From contig LSAX01000003.1 in assembly GCA_001557505.1 (NCBI GenBank), forward strand, positions 1 to 64,000: DNA of 64,000 bases. Reading direction: 5' to 3'. This DNA comes from Reticulascus tulasneorum. Its lineage: Eukaryota > Ascomycota > Sordariomycetes > Glomerellales > Reticulascaceae. The notes beneath the pieces were generated by a model. That model searched no databases, was not told the origin of the DNA, and worked only from the letters and a program-made list of their open reading frames with translations. Positions 34,725 through 47,974 of the stretch are shown here, piece by piece. Both the position numbers and the translations under genes were made by a program. Position 1 is the stretch's first letter. Each line of letters starts with the position of its first letter.

Positions 34725-35100
34725 GTAGTTTAGTCAGCTTTCTCTGGGACTTTGTACGACATGATAATGTAAGAATTTGCAAGAACCTACCTCAGTTTAT
34801 CATATGATGAGTTTGTGAACCAAGAACAAATAGCTTCCCAAAGCATTTTGTACGATATGTTATATGTTCTTCCTATTGGACTAAATATGCGTGAATCAGC
34901 TTAACTAGATTGGCTTTATTGAATCTCGTTTCTCACAATTTGTTTTCAACTTGGTCTTACTAGGGAAATCTCTTTTACTTTTTACACTTTTCTGTGATTT
35001 ACTTAGTGCATTTAATGTTACGCAGAGAATATGGCACACTTGGAAATTCCAACGTTTCAAAGTTATTCGCTGCTCTGAATAGTAGCCCCTTATTCATTGC
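34725..35100. other. 3' intergenic between convergent genes
   Basis: AT-rich spacer between the ends of the regulator and dioxygenase genes. Nothing recognisable. Confidence 0.5.
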
Positions 35101-36467
35101 CTACTCAGCATCCAGTGGACAAACAGGAGCTGTGTCATTCACTTGGATGCCGCCCCTCTTTTTCAAATTGGCATCAGGGTATGGCAACTTCCAACCGCCT
35201 TCGTCGATGGGGACCGACAACCAAAGTCTCATCAGATGCCTTCGGGATCGAGGGTTGCCAGCTTCGTCAAGTGTCCCGGGAGCATAATCCTTGTAAGATG
35301 TGCGGGCGTGGAAGACTTGAGAGTTGCTCAAAAATTGAACGTCACCTGGGGCCAGAATCATGTGCAGTGACTCTCGCAAACAAACTTCTTCCAACACCTT
35401 CATAGCATAGACTTGTGCATCAGATACCGGTGGTATCTGGGCGTCAGGGCCAGAATTGAATCGCGCCAGAGATGTGACGTTCATAGGGTCGAATTTTCCA
35501 TAGAGGCGGGGAGATCCATATGGATCATTCTCCATATAGAAGACACTCGCGCGGATCCAGGGTTTCTGGCCCTCAGAGACCTCGCCCTTACGGTCCAAAT
35601 ACCAATTTGGTTCACACAGCGTCTTGGCAACATCCGAGTGGTCGCGTTGCAGAATATTGAAGATATGATGCATTGAGACGATGTCGGATTCTCCACCTTC
35701 CATCGCCCGAGCCAGACAAAGTAGCCCAACGAGGTCAGAAGCATCGGTGTGAAAGTATTGTCTATTAACATCAGCAAGGATCTTCTGCTAGCTCGCCGGA
35801 AACAACGCTGTCAAACTCGGCTAGCATACCTGGCGTTGGTTCTGTAGATTCGAACTTTGTCACTCTTGGTTGGGTCTTCCCCAAGATCCTTTACGTGGCC
35901 TAAGACATGCCCTCGACTGTTCTGGCTGGTAAAGTAGCCAAGATGAGTTCCCAAACCCATATACACAGTCGCTGATTTCTTCAAGCCCCATTCTTGCACT
36001 GGGAGATTTTTAAAGAGCCAGAAGCCCTGCCCATCTACCAGAGTTTTGCGCAACGCCTGCATACGAGCGGCAAGTTTAAGCAGCGGGAAACGTTCCTAGA
36101 AGCCTAGTTAGCGCTTGGTAAGAGAGCTAAGTTCAAAATACCCCTTCACCAATCATTGATTTGTTAATACCTTCGTAATGCCAGTCAAGGGGAATGCTGC
36201 TTCAATGAAATTGTCTGCAGTAGTACTAATCTCTGCAACCTCTTCATCATTGAAAGCATGCGTCCACTTCTCAGGGTCATTTTTATAGTCTCCAGCCTTC
36301 CACACAGTCTCGCCGATGATTTCTTTAGGGAAGCTTTCGTATGGTTGAATTAAAGAGTGTAGCGGCTCTTGCTGTCCAGAGGTCTTGAAACCATCATGGA
36401 AGATCGACTTGTTTACAGGAGTAGGTTCAAAAAACCCTTCCGATGTGTCAAGTCGTCCTGGTGACAT
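35101..36467 (-). CDS. TauD/TfdA-family Fe(II)/2-oxoglutarate dioxygenase
   Basis: Three exons on the minus strand (36467-36171, 36095-35830, 35761-35101) give 407 aa. The family hydroxylates small acids such as taurine, other sulfonates or aryloxyacetates. Iron ligands are His192 and Asp194 in QYFHTDASDL, placed right after the second splice, and the distal His in SQVFHARTSY. The 2-oxoglutarate-binding Arg is in RRHLMRLWLSVP. GFWLFKNLPV and LGTHLGYFTSQN are family landmarks. The ATG at 36467 was chosen because upstream in-frame sequence is not family-like. It is divergent from an MFS transporter, 581 bp apart, so import and first oxidation of one substrate is a fair guess. Proximity of sulfite oxidase (6 kb) would suit a sulfonate, but that is inference. 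Confidence 0.88.
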
Positions 36468-37048
36468 ATTTACAAACAAACACGAGTGTGCTATGTTGTA
36501 CTCAGTTGATGCTTGATGGTGGTATGATACGAAACTTCGAAGATAGATGTGATTCATACAAGCTTGGTCCAATCCAGACGCCAAAACCTGAATCTCTGCG
36601 AGCATTTATGTTCATGCGGATCTTCCCTTTCAGGCAATCCATTACGAACTAGTCCTGGAGGTGTGGAGAACATCAGCTATCCCTGAACTCCGCACAGGCC
36701 TGGTCGGCTCGGATGGGTCGGCAACGAGTGGGTGTCGTCTTGGAAATTTATACCTCCCCCGCGATTATGTACCCCGGATTCAGCGTCATACCAGCCAAGC
36801 CTCGGGTGCGGAGAAGTGGGAAATGTAGTCTATCCTATCCTGATGCTCGGGAGGAATTGAGCACGCCATCTTCGAGCGAATTCGATAGTCTACTTTTGTT
36901 CATATAGGAACCGTGTCGTGGCCTAGATTGTTCTTACCAGGTTTTCACATCTATGTACGACCGTCTCAGATACTAACAACAGCGCTGATTTCAAATTCGT
37001 GAGGACAAGCCGTCGACTCTGGTATATTAAGAGCGTCGACCAATCAAG
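36468..37048. other. Divergent promoter, dioxygenase / MFS transporter
   Basis: Non-coding region of 581 bp. Three CGG triplets in direct orientation lie within 20 bp near 36700-36722 and could serve a Zn2Cys6 factor. No stronger site seen. Confidence 0.35.
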
Positions 37049-39198
37049 ATGAAGCTCTCAGATTGGAAGGCGGTTACTCCGTATATGATGTATTGCTGTT
37101 TGATGTTCAATGCTGGAAACGTTCTTTTCGGGATGTGAGTCGGTCCTAACTCGCTTGGTTAGCCTGTGCTTTCATCTTCCGAAGAAGAGAAATGAGGCCA
37201 AAAGCTCCCCACTAGCCTTGCTAATAAGTCTATAGAGATGTCGGATCTTTTGGTTCCCTTCAGACCCTACCCAGTTTCCTCCGCCAATTCGGGGAGCTCC
37301 GTCCAGATGGAACTTACGGACTTTCCACAACCAGGAAAAGTATCATGAACTCTGGTAGGCATGTCACCGAGCGAGCGTGCTGATTGCAATACTGATCAAA
37401 CGGCTAGTAAACTGGACCGGTAAACTCGTCGGATGCGCAGTATTTGAGCCGCTGATTGAGCGTATAGGGTTCAAGAAGACTATATATGTCCTCGCGTGTA
37501 TTCAAATTGTTGCGGTCATTCGTATGTACACATCTATCGTGCTCCCCTTTCGACTGTTTGGTCATCTTGCGATCAATCCTTCCTTTCCAATCTACAGCTA
37601 TAAGTTCTGACAACACTAGTTGAACTCTCGGCTACGAACTGGATCCAGTTCTCCGTCGGCCGAGTACTCGCCTATCTTGCTGTAGGCATTGTCGAGCCCA
37701 CTATCCCAACCTACCAAGCCGAGCTTGCCCCAGCGCCTCTTCGAGGATTTTTTGCTGGCAACGTCCAAGTCATGGTTCATCTCGGTAGTATTTGGGGCGC
37801 TGGGATGAGCCGTGCGTATGCAAGCGAGCAGGCGAAGCAGGGGTATATCATTCCTGTTGCGATGCAGATGATTCCGGCTATCATTCTACTGATCGGCGTG
37901 CCATTTTGTATTGAATCCCCCAGGTGGTTAATTGGCCATGATCGCAAGGTAAGCTTGGGCAGTGAACTTGGTATTCACAATGCCCGTGGCTTATCTAAGT
38001 TGGTGTAGGACGAAGCAATTCGCAACTTGAACCGGATTCGACCAAAACACGATCAAGACAGTGGTCGAACTTCCCAAGAAGCCGATGCTTGGGAGCAGGC
38101 AATCCAAGAGAGTAAGGGACTGAACCATGGATCGTGGATGGATTTGTTCGGAGCTACTTATCTAAATCGCACAATTGTGAGTGTTTCTAGAGGAGTCTTT
38201 CTAATGTTTAGCATGCTAATACTTCAAAGATTGTCACTCTCTTGTTTTTTTTCCAGCAAGTCACTGGTCAGCAGTTTGCCAACTCCTACGGTCCTTCGTA
38301 AGCATGCCCTTCTTTGAGCTAGAGTCACATGCCAAGAAAGTCCTGTCACTCATATGATCAGTTTTTTTGCCTCCATGGGTCTCAAAGGCAGCCGCTTGTT
38401 CACCTACTCGATGCTCATTCCACTCGCCGGCCTGTGCGGTTGCATTATTGCAGTCATGACTACCGACACCATTGGCCGTCGTACACTTTGCTACATTGGT
38501 GCCGCCCTTGCTACTCTATTCGCAGCTCTCATTGGTTCCATTGGCTCCAAGTCAGGCGCCAACGAGAATGCTACAGATAGCAATGTCGTCATAGCCTCCG
38601 TCGTCCTGCTTAACGGTGTTTGCAAGCTCGGCGTGTCAAGTCAGTGCTGGCTCATTGGTTCGGAAATTGGGGGCACCCAAATGCGTAAGAAACTGCTTGG
38701 TTGGGGTGTGGTGATCGACGTCTTCGCTGCCTTCTTGGTCACTTTCTTCACACCCTACTTGCAGAATGGTCCGCATTTACAACTAGGCGCGAAGGTGGGT
38801 TATATATTCATGGGGTTGGCTGCATTGTCTTTCTTCTTTTTTGTCTTCTTCACTCCCGAGCTCAAAGGTCGATCTCTTGAAGAGGTCGACGAGCTGTTCG
38901 AGGTAAGCCCGGTGTTCCGAGCCTCAAATTCAACCTCCAGGAATGCATTGACTGAAAATTGACGTTAGCGGAAACTCTGGGCATGGCAATTCAACAATGC
39001 CCAAACGTTTGGTATCGGTGCTCGAATTGCTGCTATGGAAGGCGGTCATCGACGTGATGTTGTGCTGGCGAATGACAAGGTAGACCTGAACACAATGCAC
39101 GTTGAGCAAGTAAGTAAAGTAAGTTGGTATTTCCATTTATTTAGTAGCCTTTCCTGCTCTAACAGACACTTTAGGACCAAGAAACCCGAGGTGATTAG
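37049..39198 (+). CDS. MFS sugar-porter-family transporter
   Basis: Nine exons (37049-37134, 37236-37354, 37408-37521, 37620-37948, 38009-38176, 38230-38297, 38362-38902, 38969-39109, 39175-39198) give 529 aa. About twelve membrane segments are expected. Sugar-porter marks include FGIDVGSFGSLQTLPSFL at segment 1, WTGKLVGCAVFEPLIERIGF (loop 2-3), GRVLAYLAVGIVEPTIPTYQ, ESPRWLIGHDRK, FFFQQVTGQQFANSYGPS and TPELKGRSLEEVDELFE at the end of segment 12. Family members import hexoses, polyols or related organic acids by proton symport. It is likely to supply the divergent TauD-like enzyme. The last exon codes only seven residues, so the true end could differ slightly. No lesion seen. Confidence 0.87.
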
Positions 39199-40328
39199 CG
39201 ATATGTAGACAGCAGTAGAAATATTACTTTCCAACTATCTGCGAAATAAATTTTGGTTTGTTGACATATACTTTCCCAAATAATGTTTGGATCATTACCA
39301 ATAATATATTTTGTGAAATCTCAAGTGTTTATTCAGAAGATCCCCAAAGTAGAGCATACACCAGACTGGGCATGTAAATATTCCCATGCTTATCAAACTG
39401 CCAGACAGAGCTTCCCCATCAAACTGAGTAAGCACCCTGGGCTCCGTTGGTTACACAAGGGTGGGGGCGGAAATTCTAAGGGGTGAGGTTACAGCCATCT
39501 TTGGCGACGCTATAGGGTCGAGGATAAGGCTCACTAGGCTATCTGTGCGGCGGCGCATTAGGGCCGCATTGAAGACCATGCAGGAAGCGATTTGTGAAAC
39601 AGTGAAGGCATAAGTAGTGGGTATATGTTTCTACCTTGCAAACGCCAAAGCCATGGATCTGCAAGCCAGGAGTGTCCCTACCGCAGCCTTACATCCTCCG
39701 CATCCAATCTTTTCATACCAAATATAGATAAAGCCCTTCAACGTTGGGACTCCTAATAATCATGTAAGCCGAAGCTAATCATAGATATTCAGTACGTTCA
39801 TGGTGGTATTGGGGAGTTTGGGGCCAAAAGTCTTGCCAAGAATTGCCATACCAGAAACCCGCACCAGAAAGTATTTGTGATACGAGGTTATTAACCCGTA
39901 TCTTCGCCATTCGTAGTATTCGGAGCAGTATAGGGCGTCCGAGCTATAAGCGCTCGTATTAATCTCTGTTTCCTCCAAACTCATCAATCGTCAGGTTCGC
40001 GGTGACTACTCCGGGGCGGAACGAGTAGCGACCGAGGGCTGCAAAATCCGTCGTGCAAGGTGGCTATGCCAAACGGGCAAATATAATTGGGAACCGGATC
40101 CATCTCCAAGGACAACTCGAACTTCCAAGGTGTGAATCAGCTCATATCCACGAAAGAAGCGTTACCACGTGTTTAAGGCTGAACCTGCAAGCAGCGCAGC
40201 TCGAGGTCACCATCTTGTACTACATCTCTACTCCAACCCCTCCTCTCATGTCAACCCCACCAAACTCGCAGACACCAGTCAGTCCGCACTAGTCAAGTGA
40301 CTGTGCTAATACTATACACCGTAGGCAA
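39199..40328. other. Gene-free stretch
   Basis: Intergenic between the transporter and the next regulator. No coding pattern, repeat or RNA gene seen. Confidence 0.5.
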
Positions 40329-41983
40329 ATGGTAGGCGTTCCACGATCAGGCGGCTGCCATACCTGCAGACGACGTCGAGTTCGGGTACGACTACCCCTA
40401 GTTTTACTGAGACGAATTGCCAGTTTTGCTGACCTGATCACAGTGCGATCAAGAACGTCCAATCTGTCGAAGATGTTGTAGTAGCGGTACCAGTTGCGAG
40501 GGCTATGAGCGATGGGCTACCTTCGTAAACCGTACTCCTACCGGCCTTCAAAAGCGGAATAGATTGGAAGAAGCCATCATTCCCCCGGGCGGTCCAAGCA
40601 GGACAGCAGTGAGACCGGCAATCTCTCCGAATACAACGACTGCACAGCGGGAGCCAGTTGCTTCATCCACAGTAAATCGGGACCTGCTGTCCAGATTTCT
40701 AGACATCTATCTACCTGTATCCGCTTCCGATCGTGGTAGTGCAACCGAAGCTTGGCTCTGTGAAGCGATCGAATTGACCGAGCCCTCGCCGGTTCTGCGT
40801 TTGGCGCTGCATGTTTTGGCGGCAAGCAGGGTGGGGCACGCAGATGACGATGCACAGCTTGTCAAGGATGGACTCAAGCTGTACGGCGAATCACTTAAGC
40901 TTCTGTGTCGCTGGCTTGGCTCATCAGCATCGCTTGCCGATGATCAAATTCTCGCTGCATCAAGATGTCTTATGATTTTTGAGGTATCTCTCACGCTCCC
41001 TGATATGCTTTTATGACAAAGATTGACTTGACTCGCTGCCACAAGGTATTCGCTGCCACCACTAGTCCCATCGGTGCGTGGGAGAGTCATGTAAAGGGTT
41101 TGGTGAACATTGCGATGATTCGAGGTCCTCAAGGATTCACTTCCCCGTTCTCGGCAGCAATTCTGACTGATATCAAAGTGGGTGAGGTCAGTATTGTTCA
41201 AGTTCAACATGACAGTCTGCTGCAATCTAACGCTGTTTATTTGTCAAGATGATCGGCTGTATGCACCATTCGACCAAATCGCCATTCACACACAAAAAGT
41301 GGCAAGTTACTAGTCAGCCCGCAGATCTGCGTCAGCTCGAGGTGCATGTTGTTCATCTAGGCTTGGATCTTGCCGCGCTCTATGAAGAGGAGGAGAATGT
41401 AAGAGAACAAGCCAGACTGGATCCTCAGAAGCTCCAAGATATGATTCAGCGAATGGATTCCACCGCATCTCAACTCCACAAAGCAATGAGTCTTATGGCT
41501 TGTTTTAGGCCAAAATCTCAAAGACGTGTCTCCGATGGCAAGGAGTTCTGGTGCCTCGAATCCGCGATCATAACCGCCATCTGCCTGACTCTTCTCCTTG
41601 AAGCATCCGTCTCCGTTCATAATATTTTGGACCGCTTGACTACAGGTATCTCCTCCCAGCCCTTGGAGTGTCTGTGCCTGGCCCCTTTCATTGAGAGCAA
41701 TGGGCCAGGGTGGCATGAGGAGCTTGGATGGCGCATTGTTACCGCTACCGCTTATATGACGCGGCGTGACATGGGGATTTACGGCGCTCTCCGGGCCCTA
41801 TTCCCACTTTGGACGATATTGAACATCCTACCATACACTTATGCGGCATATGGGCGTGCAGAAGCTGTATACCTCGGCTTGGTTTCAAGATGGGAAATAC
41901 GCCATCCGCTAGACTTTCCTCACGCAGACGAGAAGCCACACAAACGGCTGGCAAACGTGGAAAAGCTCGAGAGTTTGGAGTAG
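40329..41983 (+). CDS. Zn2Cys6 transcription factor
   Basis: Four exons (40329-40385, 40444-40983, 41046-41186, 41249-41983) give 490 aa. A complete binuclear zinc cluster occupies residues 10-37 (CHTCRRRRVRC, then C-RR-C-CSSGTS-C), split by the first intron after the basic part. A variable linker leads to an all-helical region (RFLDIYLPVSASD, WHEELGWRIVTATAYMTRR) like the second type of fungal regulatory domain. The third intron was set with donor GTCAGT so that GE joins MIGCMHHSTKSPF, which keeps frame; the alternative GTGAGG donor runs into a stop. Its 3' end faces a drug-type MFS gene that it may control. Confidence 0.8.
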
Positions 41984-42519
41984 GCACTTTGCCTACAGGC
42001 GTTGACCACCGCTTGCACAAGTCTCGCCGCGGCAATGTGGGCTGCGGATCTTGATCAGACTTCCGCGGTTCTCGCCTGAATCTGGACGCAACGCCTGGGC
42101 TGTTCTATCTGTCAGCAGGATGCATCTCGGGTTTACTAATGAGGTTAATATAGGTTGTCATCTATCGAGCCGCTCCTCTCTTTAGAGAACACGAGGTCCA
42201 AGACATGAGGGGCTAGTCTGAAAACAGCACGTATTCTGCGACAGCCTTGATGAATCTTGTGTAACGTGGGGGCGATATTGTGTGATGAAACATGACCCCC
42301 TCCAGATTGCAAGTCGAAGAATGGATAGCTTGGCCACTACCTAGCGATATCGGAATAGTATTTTTAGGTCATTCAGATCACGAACGATGTACACTAGTTG
42401 CAGCGCAATTCAATCTTATTTGCACGAGTGATGTGAGTCGAAGATTGGCCAAAATCGCTCGTCATTGTAAAGGTTTTCATCCAAGTTTCCAGCAATGTGC
42501 TACTATTCTACAATGGCTC
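41984..42519. other. 3' intergenic between convergent genes
   Basis: Spacer between the ends of the regulator and the drug-type transporter. Nothing recognisable. Confidence 0.5.
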
Positions 42520-44229
42520 TCACTCAACCTCTACTTTACACATCTGCTCATGCGATGAGTTTTTAGCTTCGAATTTGACTCTCTCGTCATGCGTCAGATC
42601 ACTCTTTGCAGATCCAATGTCCATGAAGGCAAAAAGTCCCAGAGCAGCGCCAGCGAATGCGACACAGATCCAGAATGCCACCTTGTAACTGCCGGCCAAG
42701 CCCAAATGCGCCGTCCTTCCCACTGCTAGCTCTGCAATACCAAGGAAAAAGCAGATTCCCAGAAACAAGGTACAGTTGATCAAGGCACCGGCGAATCCCT
42801 GCTGACTGCTTGGTAGGTGTGTGGTGATGAAGATATTGCTGACAGTATACAGAATATCGACACAGGCTGTCTCAGCAATCATCGCCGGAAATACAAAGGC
42901 CCAGTAGCTCGGATTTTTTGGTATCAATGCGAACAAGAGAACAGCAGCCACCTGAGAAACCCCGCAGAATATAAGGAGTGTCCTCCCAGGGACTAGGTGC
43001 ATGAGACAACCGCTTGTGGTAGCGAGTATTAGGCCGCCAGCAGCCCATGGGACGAACCAAAGGGCTGTTGTAAGAGGCGAGACGCCAAGAACAAGCTCAA
43101 TGCTAGAGGTGATGGTTAGTGAAGGAATCCAAGCTGGAATGCGAATTCGGCACCAGGTACTTACTAAAAGCTTACATAGAAAAGGAAGATCCCGAAGACG
43201 CCATATGACACAAATAAGCAAAGGACCATCAGACCCATGTGTTTGATGCTGAATATTCCACGTGGAACCAGTGGCGCGACAGCTACCCAGCCCTCGATGT
43301 ACGCCGCTGCGCAGAGACAAGCAACCCCAACAATGAAGCTACCACATATGTAAGGCGTTGCCCACCCATCCGGCGCCTGGGTGCTGTCGGTGATGGCGAA
43401 CACGACCAGCAAGAGACCGGGCACTATCGTAGCGGTGCCCCACCAGTCCATGCGAAGGCCGGCGACCCGAGCAGCGGCCGATGCCTGGGCAAAGTCGCGC
43501 GGGATACTGACGAGGGATAAGGCGCATCCTACCAAACACCCTGCAGAGCCCAGCCAGAAGTACCAGCGCCAGTCGAGCGTCTCGTGCGCCAGTCCACCGA
43601 TAAATATGCCTAGAAAGAAGCCCAGTGGTGCAACGGCGCCATAAAAACTGAGGACCCGGTTTTTGCGTGGCCCGGGCCGATACGCGCGGCCCAAAAACAT
43701 GACGCCAATGGGCAGGACGGCAGCAGCGCCGAGTCCGGTCATGGCGCGGCAAACGATCATCATATTGGCGCTGGTACTGAAGCCAGAAACCAGCGACCAC
43801 AAGGCCAACCATAGGAAGCCACCGTTGAATATAGCGTAACCGCCGTACATGTCGGCGAGGCGGCCGAGAGGGAGCAAAAATGCGCCGGCCACTAGAGATA
43901 GCACACTCGCTGGCCAGGTACGCGATTCGGGCGGGATCTCGAGCGCAACAGCGAGTGCGGGGAGAATAGTATGAAAGCCAGAGATAAAGTAGTCCTGGTA
44001 ACAGTCAGTGGGTAAGACACGGATCTTTTGTTGGATAAGTCCGTACCGCCATCAGGACCGACATCATAATCGAAAAGCAGAAGCCCAGCTCTGCCCAGGC
44101 TGAGGAGAATGTATCCGGACGCTTCCTGCCCAATGTCTCGATACTGGCTTCGGAAGGCACGCTGCTGTCATTGTATTGGACTTCGCAAGCCGAATCGCTG
44201 CTGGACGTGTAGTCCAAGCTCCCTTCCAT
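42520..44229 (-). CDS. MFS transporter, drug:H+ antiporter type (ATR1-like)
   Basis: Three exons on the minus strand (44229-44047, 43994-43165, 43102-42520) give 531 aa. The start is the ATG at 44229; the longer frame upstream begins with TTG. The second donor lies inside what looks like a stop (TTT TA|GTAAGT) and joins FLFYVSFY to IELVLGVSPL. About 14 membrane segments are expected. Family marks: DYFISGFHTILPALA, TWPASVLSLVAGAFLLPLGR, LADMYGGYAIFNGGFLW (motif A region), MTGLGAAAVLPIGVMFLG and FGIFLFYVSFY. This is the pattern of aminotriazole-resistance-type exporters in the plasma membrane. Substrate unknown. No lesion seen. Confidence 0.87.
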
Positions 44230-45558
44230 CTTCGCATTCAATGATTTCAGTGGCAGAGTTGAATTATCATAGGCAATGCGTCACCTTTTCGCAACTCCTC
44301 AATCGACTTATATACTAGTTCACGCTGGGCGGGAACTACGTCGTTCCAACGCGGGTTATTCACATGAGTGACATAGTCAGGGCGTGTAAATGCAAGGGTC
44401 GCGAGTTCCTGCCTCTGGATGGAATTCTATTAAGAGTGACTGGCAAGGTCGGTTTCTGAAGGTATTGATAGACATGAGAAAGTTCTCCTAAGAATGTTGG
44501 AGACATTCCAGCCCATTTGGGTTTAAACGGTACTAACCACCCAACCTGATAGCAATGTCATCATACGCTAGTCCCACAGGACTAGGCACTGAGACACTTT
44601 CCCTCACACTCTCTCTCACACTCTCTCTGAGTAACGGCTAAAATGGCCGATGCGGTGTTTCGGTTTCCCTTTTGTCTTCCCCGATCGACTTAGATTGGTC
44701 CGATTAATCGCTGTAGCATTCCCAATTAAGGATTAGCGACACGGACTCTTGACCGCCACATGTCCGCCCAACGTTGGATGCATAAAAACCCCTAATGCAT
44801 TTCAGCACGAGAACAGCACACGACTCCCTCGACATCATTTCCGCGCTAGAGCGGGGAGAACGAAAAAAACATGTGCCCAGGCATGGAAACCTCTTCCCGC
44901 TCTTCAGCACTATCTCCTGGTGGCACAAAGTAGGAGGTCTAGACTTGTTGATTGAAGATATTTTGACAACAGAGTCGGCTAGAAGCTCTGCTTCTGTCGT
45001 CAAATAGGCATCACGTTCAGTTAAGCTGACATCATTGGCGGCTCTCACGGTTAAGGACAGAAGCGCTTGCCGCCACCTAGGTAGCTGAGACTGCGGGCGA
45101 TCTCGGCAGTGAACATCTTGCTGCAGCCTTCTGTGAGGCGATTTACCCCAGCACACCAACCGGCTTCTCGTGTCTAGTAGCTAGGCAATAATGCGTGATA
45201 ATTTTGTAATTCTACGTTACTACTGTCATACATGGCTATACTACCAATACATGATGGGAACAGTATCAATGAAAAGTGTTCAAGCTGTGACCACGAATGG
45301 CCCAATCGGACCTGTTATAGTCTCGCGAAATGTGACACCACATGTACGCAGTTCAAAGGGCGTCATCAGATGGTCATAGGCCGCACCAAATTTCACTTCG
45401 GGCTCGTTGTCTCACATTTGACATTCAAGTGAGTTTCGGTCTACATCCCAAAACTAACCTCAGATAATAGTAATGGAGGCAGAGACGAATAGTATTAACT
45501 CATCTGCTATTTACGACCCAAGTGCGCAGAACTTTGATGATGGCAGACGCTTTGACTT
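44230..45558. other. Gene-free stretch
   Basis: Includes the promoter of the transporter (right of 44229) and the 3' region of the next regulator. A CT-rich run with three CTCTCTC(A/T)C units occurs near 44600-44630. ORFs at 44704-45159 show no family similarity. Confidence 0.5.
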
Positions 45559-47593
45559 TCAAACATTCCCGTTAAATGTGATTGTTCCGTCCAAAGCATA
45601 GCTGCTTAGATCGCCCACGTCAATATCGTAAAATTGATGATCAAATGCATGAGACTGTTGCCACACATCGGCCCCATCTCTTGGTGACGAAAGAAAGTCT
45701 TCAATGGACGGCGTGATATCCTCGTTATCGTCGTATATTTCCTCTTCTTCTTCTTCCTCTTCGCCGCCTTCTTCGGCTGAGGCATGGGGGGACCCTGACT
45801 TCCGCCGTGAAGAGCATGCCGGGGCAGGAACAAACTGTTGTTCTAAAAGCTGACTTCGAGCGTCCAACATGACAACCGCGTATTTCATGAAGTCTGCACC
45901 GGTGGCACTGATTCGTAGAACCCAGCGGTATTCTGCGAGCTTCGAAATGTATGAATTCCGCTCTTGCGTCTCTTCGTCGCGACTTGTCGCACACAGAATC
46001 CCGGCAAAGATGCCGATGATAGCGAGACTAATGCTCGACGAAAAGTACCAGAAGCTCTGAAGGTGTTCTGCCTTAAGGCGTTTGACAAAGTCTAACGCGG
46101 ACGTGAAGCGCGTGCCGGCCGCGTGGCGAGTGATGGTATAAAGGTCAGCGATTGGTTCGGACGAATTATGCGATCGCAGTATCGCACGGTGCAATGTGAT
46201 CTCTGCAGTGTAGTAGGCCAGGTGAAGGTAGCCAACCGAGGACAGCTTCCGTGGCGCTGTCTCATCGACCGAGAGTGAGGGTGGCAAACTTGAGTGCCAT
46301 GATTTGAGTTTCATCTGCAGTGGCTTCGCCTTGTCAAGAACTGTGTGAATCTCCTGCTTCCTCCGAATAGCATTCAACGTGAAGAACTGGTCGAGGATCT
46401 CGGCAATAATCTTCGTGAGGGACACCATCTCCAGAAATGTTTGCTTTCCTTTCTCGATTTCTGCGCTACCTTCCTCATCATCGTCGTCTTTAGCTGTTTC
46501 GGGAAAGTCGGACGACTCCAGCGCGGCGACATCCCAGTCATCGGGTCTTATATGAGATCCACGTCCGTAAACAAGCGACCCCCATTTGTCCTGCATGAAA
46601 AGAGCCCATGCGACGCGTTTCCGTACGCCGCGCTCCCAGTCAGGAACCTGCCAGTCACTGCAGTCAGCATTAATACCAAGATTCTGGCCCATGGCAACCA
46701 GGTGGCCCGTCATGGCCCACGAGTTTACATTGGGACATTGCATCAAGACTAGGCCACCCTGAAGATCTGAGATTTTGGGCCGCCTGTGCACTTCGAATAA
46801 CATCCTTAGAACCATGGCCTCCAGCTCCTTTGCATCCGGTTTTGGTAGGCCCGATAGAGCCGGACTATACGACCACCAGTTCAGGGCCATGATATACACG
46901 GCGCCGAGCCCGGTGGGTGTAAGTTCGCGATAGCTTCGGCCGTGCTTCTCCAAGAAGACCTTTTTGTGAAGGATGGGAAAGCTCGGGTGGACAATTCGAA
47001 AGTAGAGGTTCACAAGCTCAGGCCCGTGCGGGGCGATGAAAGTCTCTATAGCATCGAGGTTCGCGAGCTCCGCGTCCATCTCGTCTTGAGTGTCTGGCCT
47101 CATAATGAAATGTACCGTTTGGTTCGCCCGACGGAGAATCTGCGGGGCCTTAAAACCTAAACATTCTCCTTTTGCGTTCCAAGGGAGGGAGTGCGTCATG
47201 GACGGGTCAAAATCCGACGTGGCTCCGATGACTGCGCTCGACTGGCGGTTTTGGTGACCCAATGTTTCCTTCAAAAGTGACTGGCCGGCAAGATTGGCAT
47301 AGTCGCGAAGGACGGGCTTGTCTGGAAAAGTCAGCTCGCGTGCGACCTTGGGTCCGGTACTAAGTCCTACCCTTGACCGCAAGAGTCTTTTGTTTCTGCT
47401 TTGGTCGGCTTTTGTCGTCACTGGCAGATCCAGTCCGCTTCTTTCGAGGCGCACTTTGGACGTATGTACATTCAGTGGACCGCGACGCGCACAACACGCA
47501 GTTGGCGGCCTCATCTGAGGAAAACAGACATCGAATTTTCCTCCTCCGGCAATTATCGCAGGGCCTCTGGCCCCTCGCCCTAGCCCCATCCAT
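45559..47593 (-). CDS. Zn2Cys6 transcription factor
   Basis: Two exons on the minus strand (47593-47371 and 47321-45559) separated by a 49-nt intron with branch CTGAC give 661 aa. The ATG at 47593 places the zinc cluster at residues 12-41 (CDNCRRRKIRC, nine-residue loop, C-VL-C-ASRSTE-C), followed by a Lys-rich linker. From about 170 on is the fungal-specific regulatory domain (LVNLYFRIVHPSFPILHKKV, LGAVYIMALNWWSYSP, RKRVAWALFMQDKWGSLVYG, IRPDDWDV). The C-terminus has a run of nine acidic residues (EEEEEEEEI preceded by GG), probably activating. It is transcribed toward neither neighbour; its start lies 381 bp from the racemase stop, so control of the racemase/transporter pair is plausible but unproven. 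Confidence 0.88.
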
Positions 47594-47974
47594 GATCACA
47601 ATCTCTAGTTCTTCCCTGGTCTAGAGACGGTTGGCTGGCCGCGGCAACTCATAGCTGGGTAACAGCAAGGGAAAGCGAAAGCACCGTAGTGACGAGGTAA
47701 TCCAAATAATGAGGATGGCCACGAGGTACGCATCTTGTGGATTCTGGGTTATTCGAGGAAGGGTGTACTGTGGATGAGATTGCACGTTGGGTTGAGCTGA
47801 TAAGCTGATAAGCAGCACAAAATGGTGACCAATTGAAAAGGCCGAATTAGCGGGGCTATGGGCCAGGCTAACCACATATCGGACTAGTCAACAGCCAAGC
47901 TCTTTAGGAATGACCGATGACGCTCGATTCCCGGGTTGACCATCCAAGGTGTGTTTTGGGTGGGGGGGTGAGAT
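47594..47974. other. Upstream region of the regulator
   Basis: 381 bp between the racemase stop and the regulator start, containing a short pyrimidine-poor stretch and a GGTGTGTTTTGGGTGGGGGGG run near 47949-47969. No other feature. Confidence 0.45.

Noticed and set aside
43160..43180. Premature stop in the drug-type MFS gene
   Set aside because: The TAG is part of the donor TA|GTAAGT; splicing there restores the family sequence YVSFYIELVLGVSPL.
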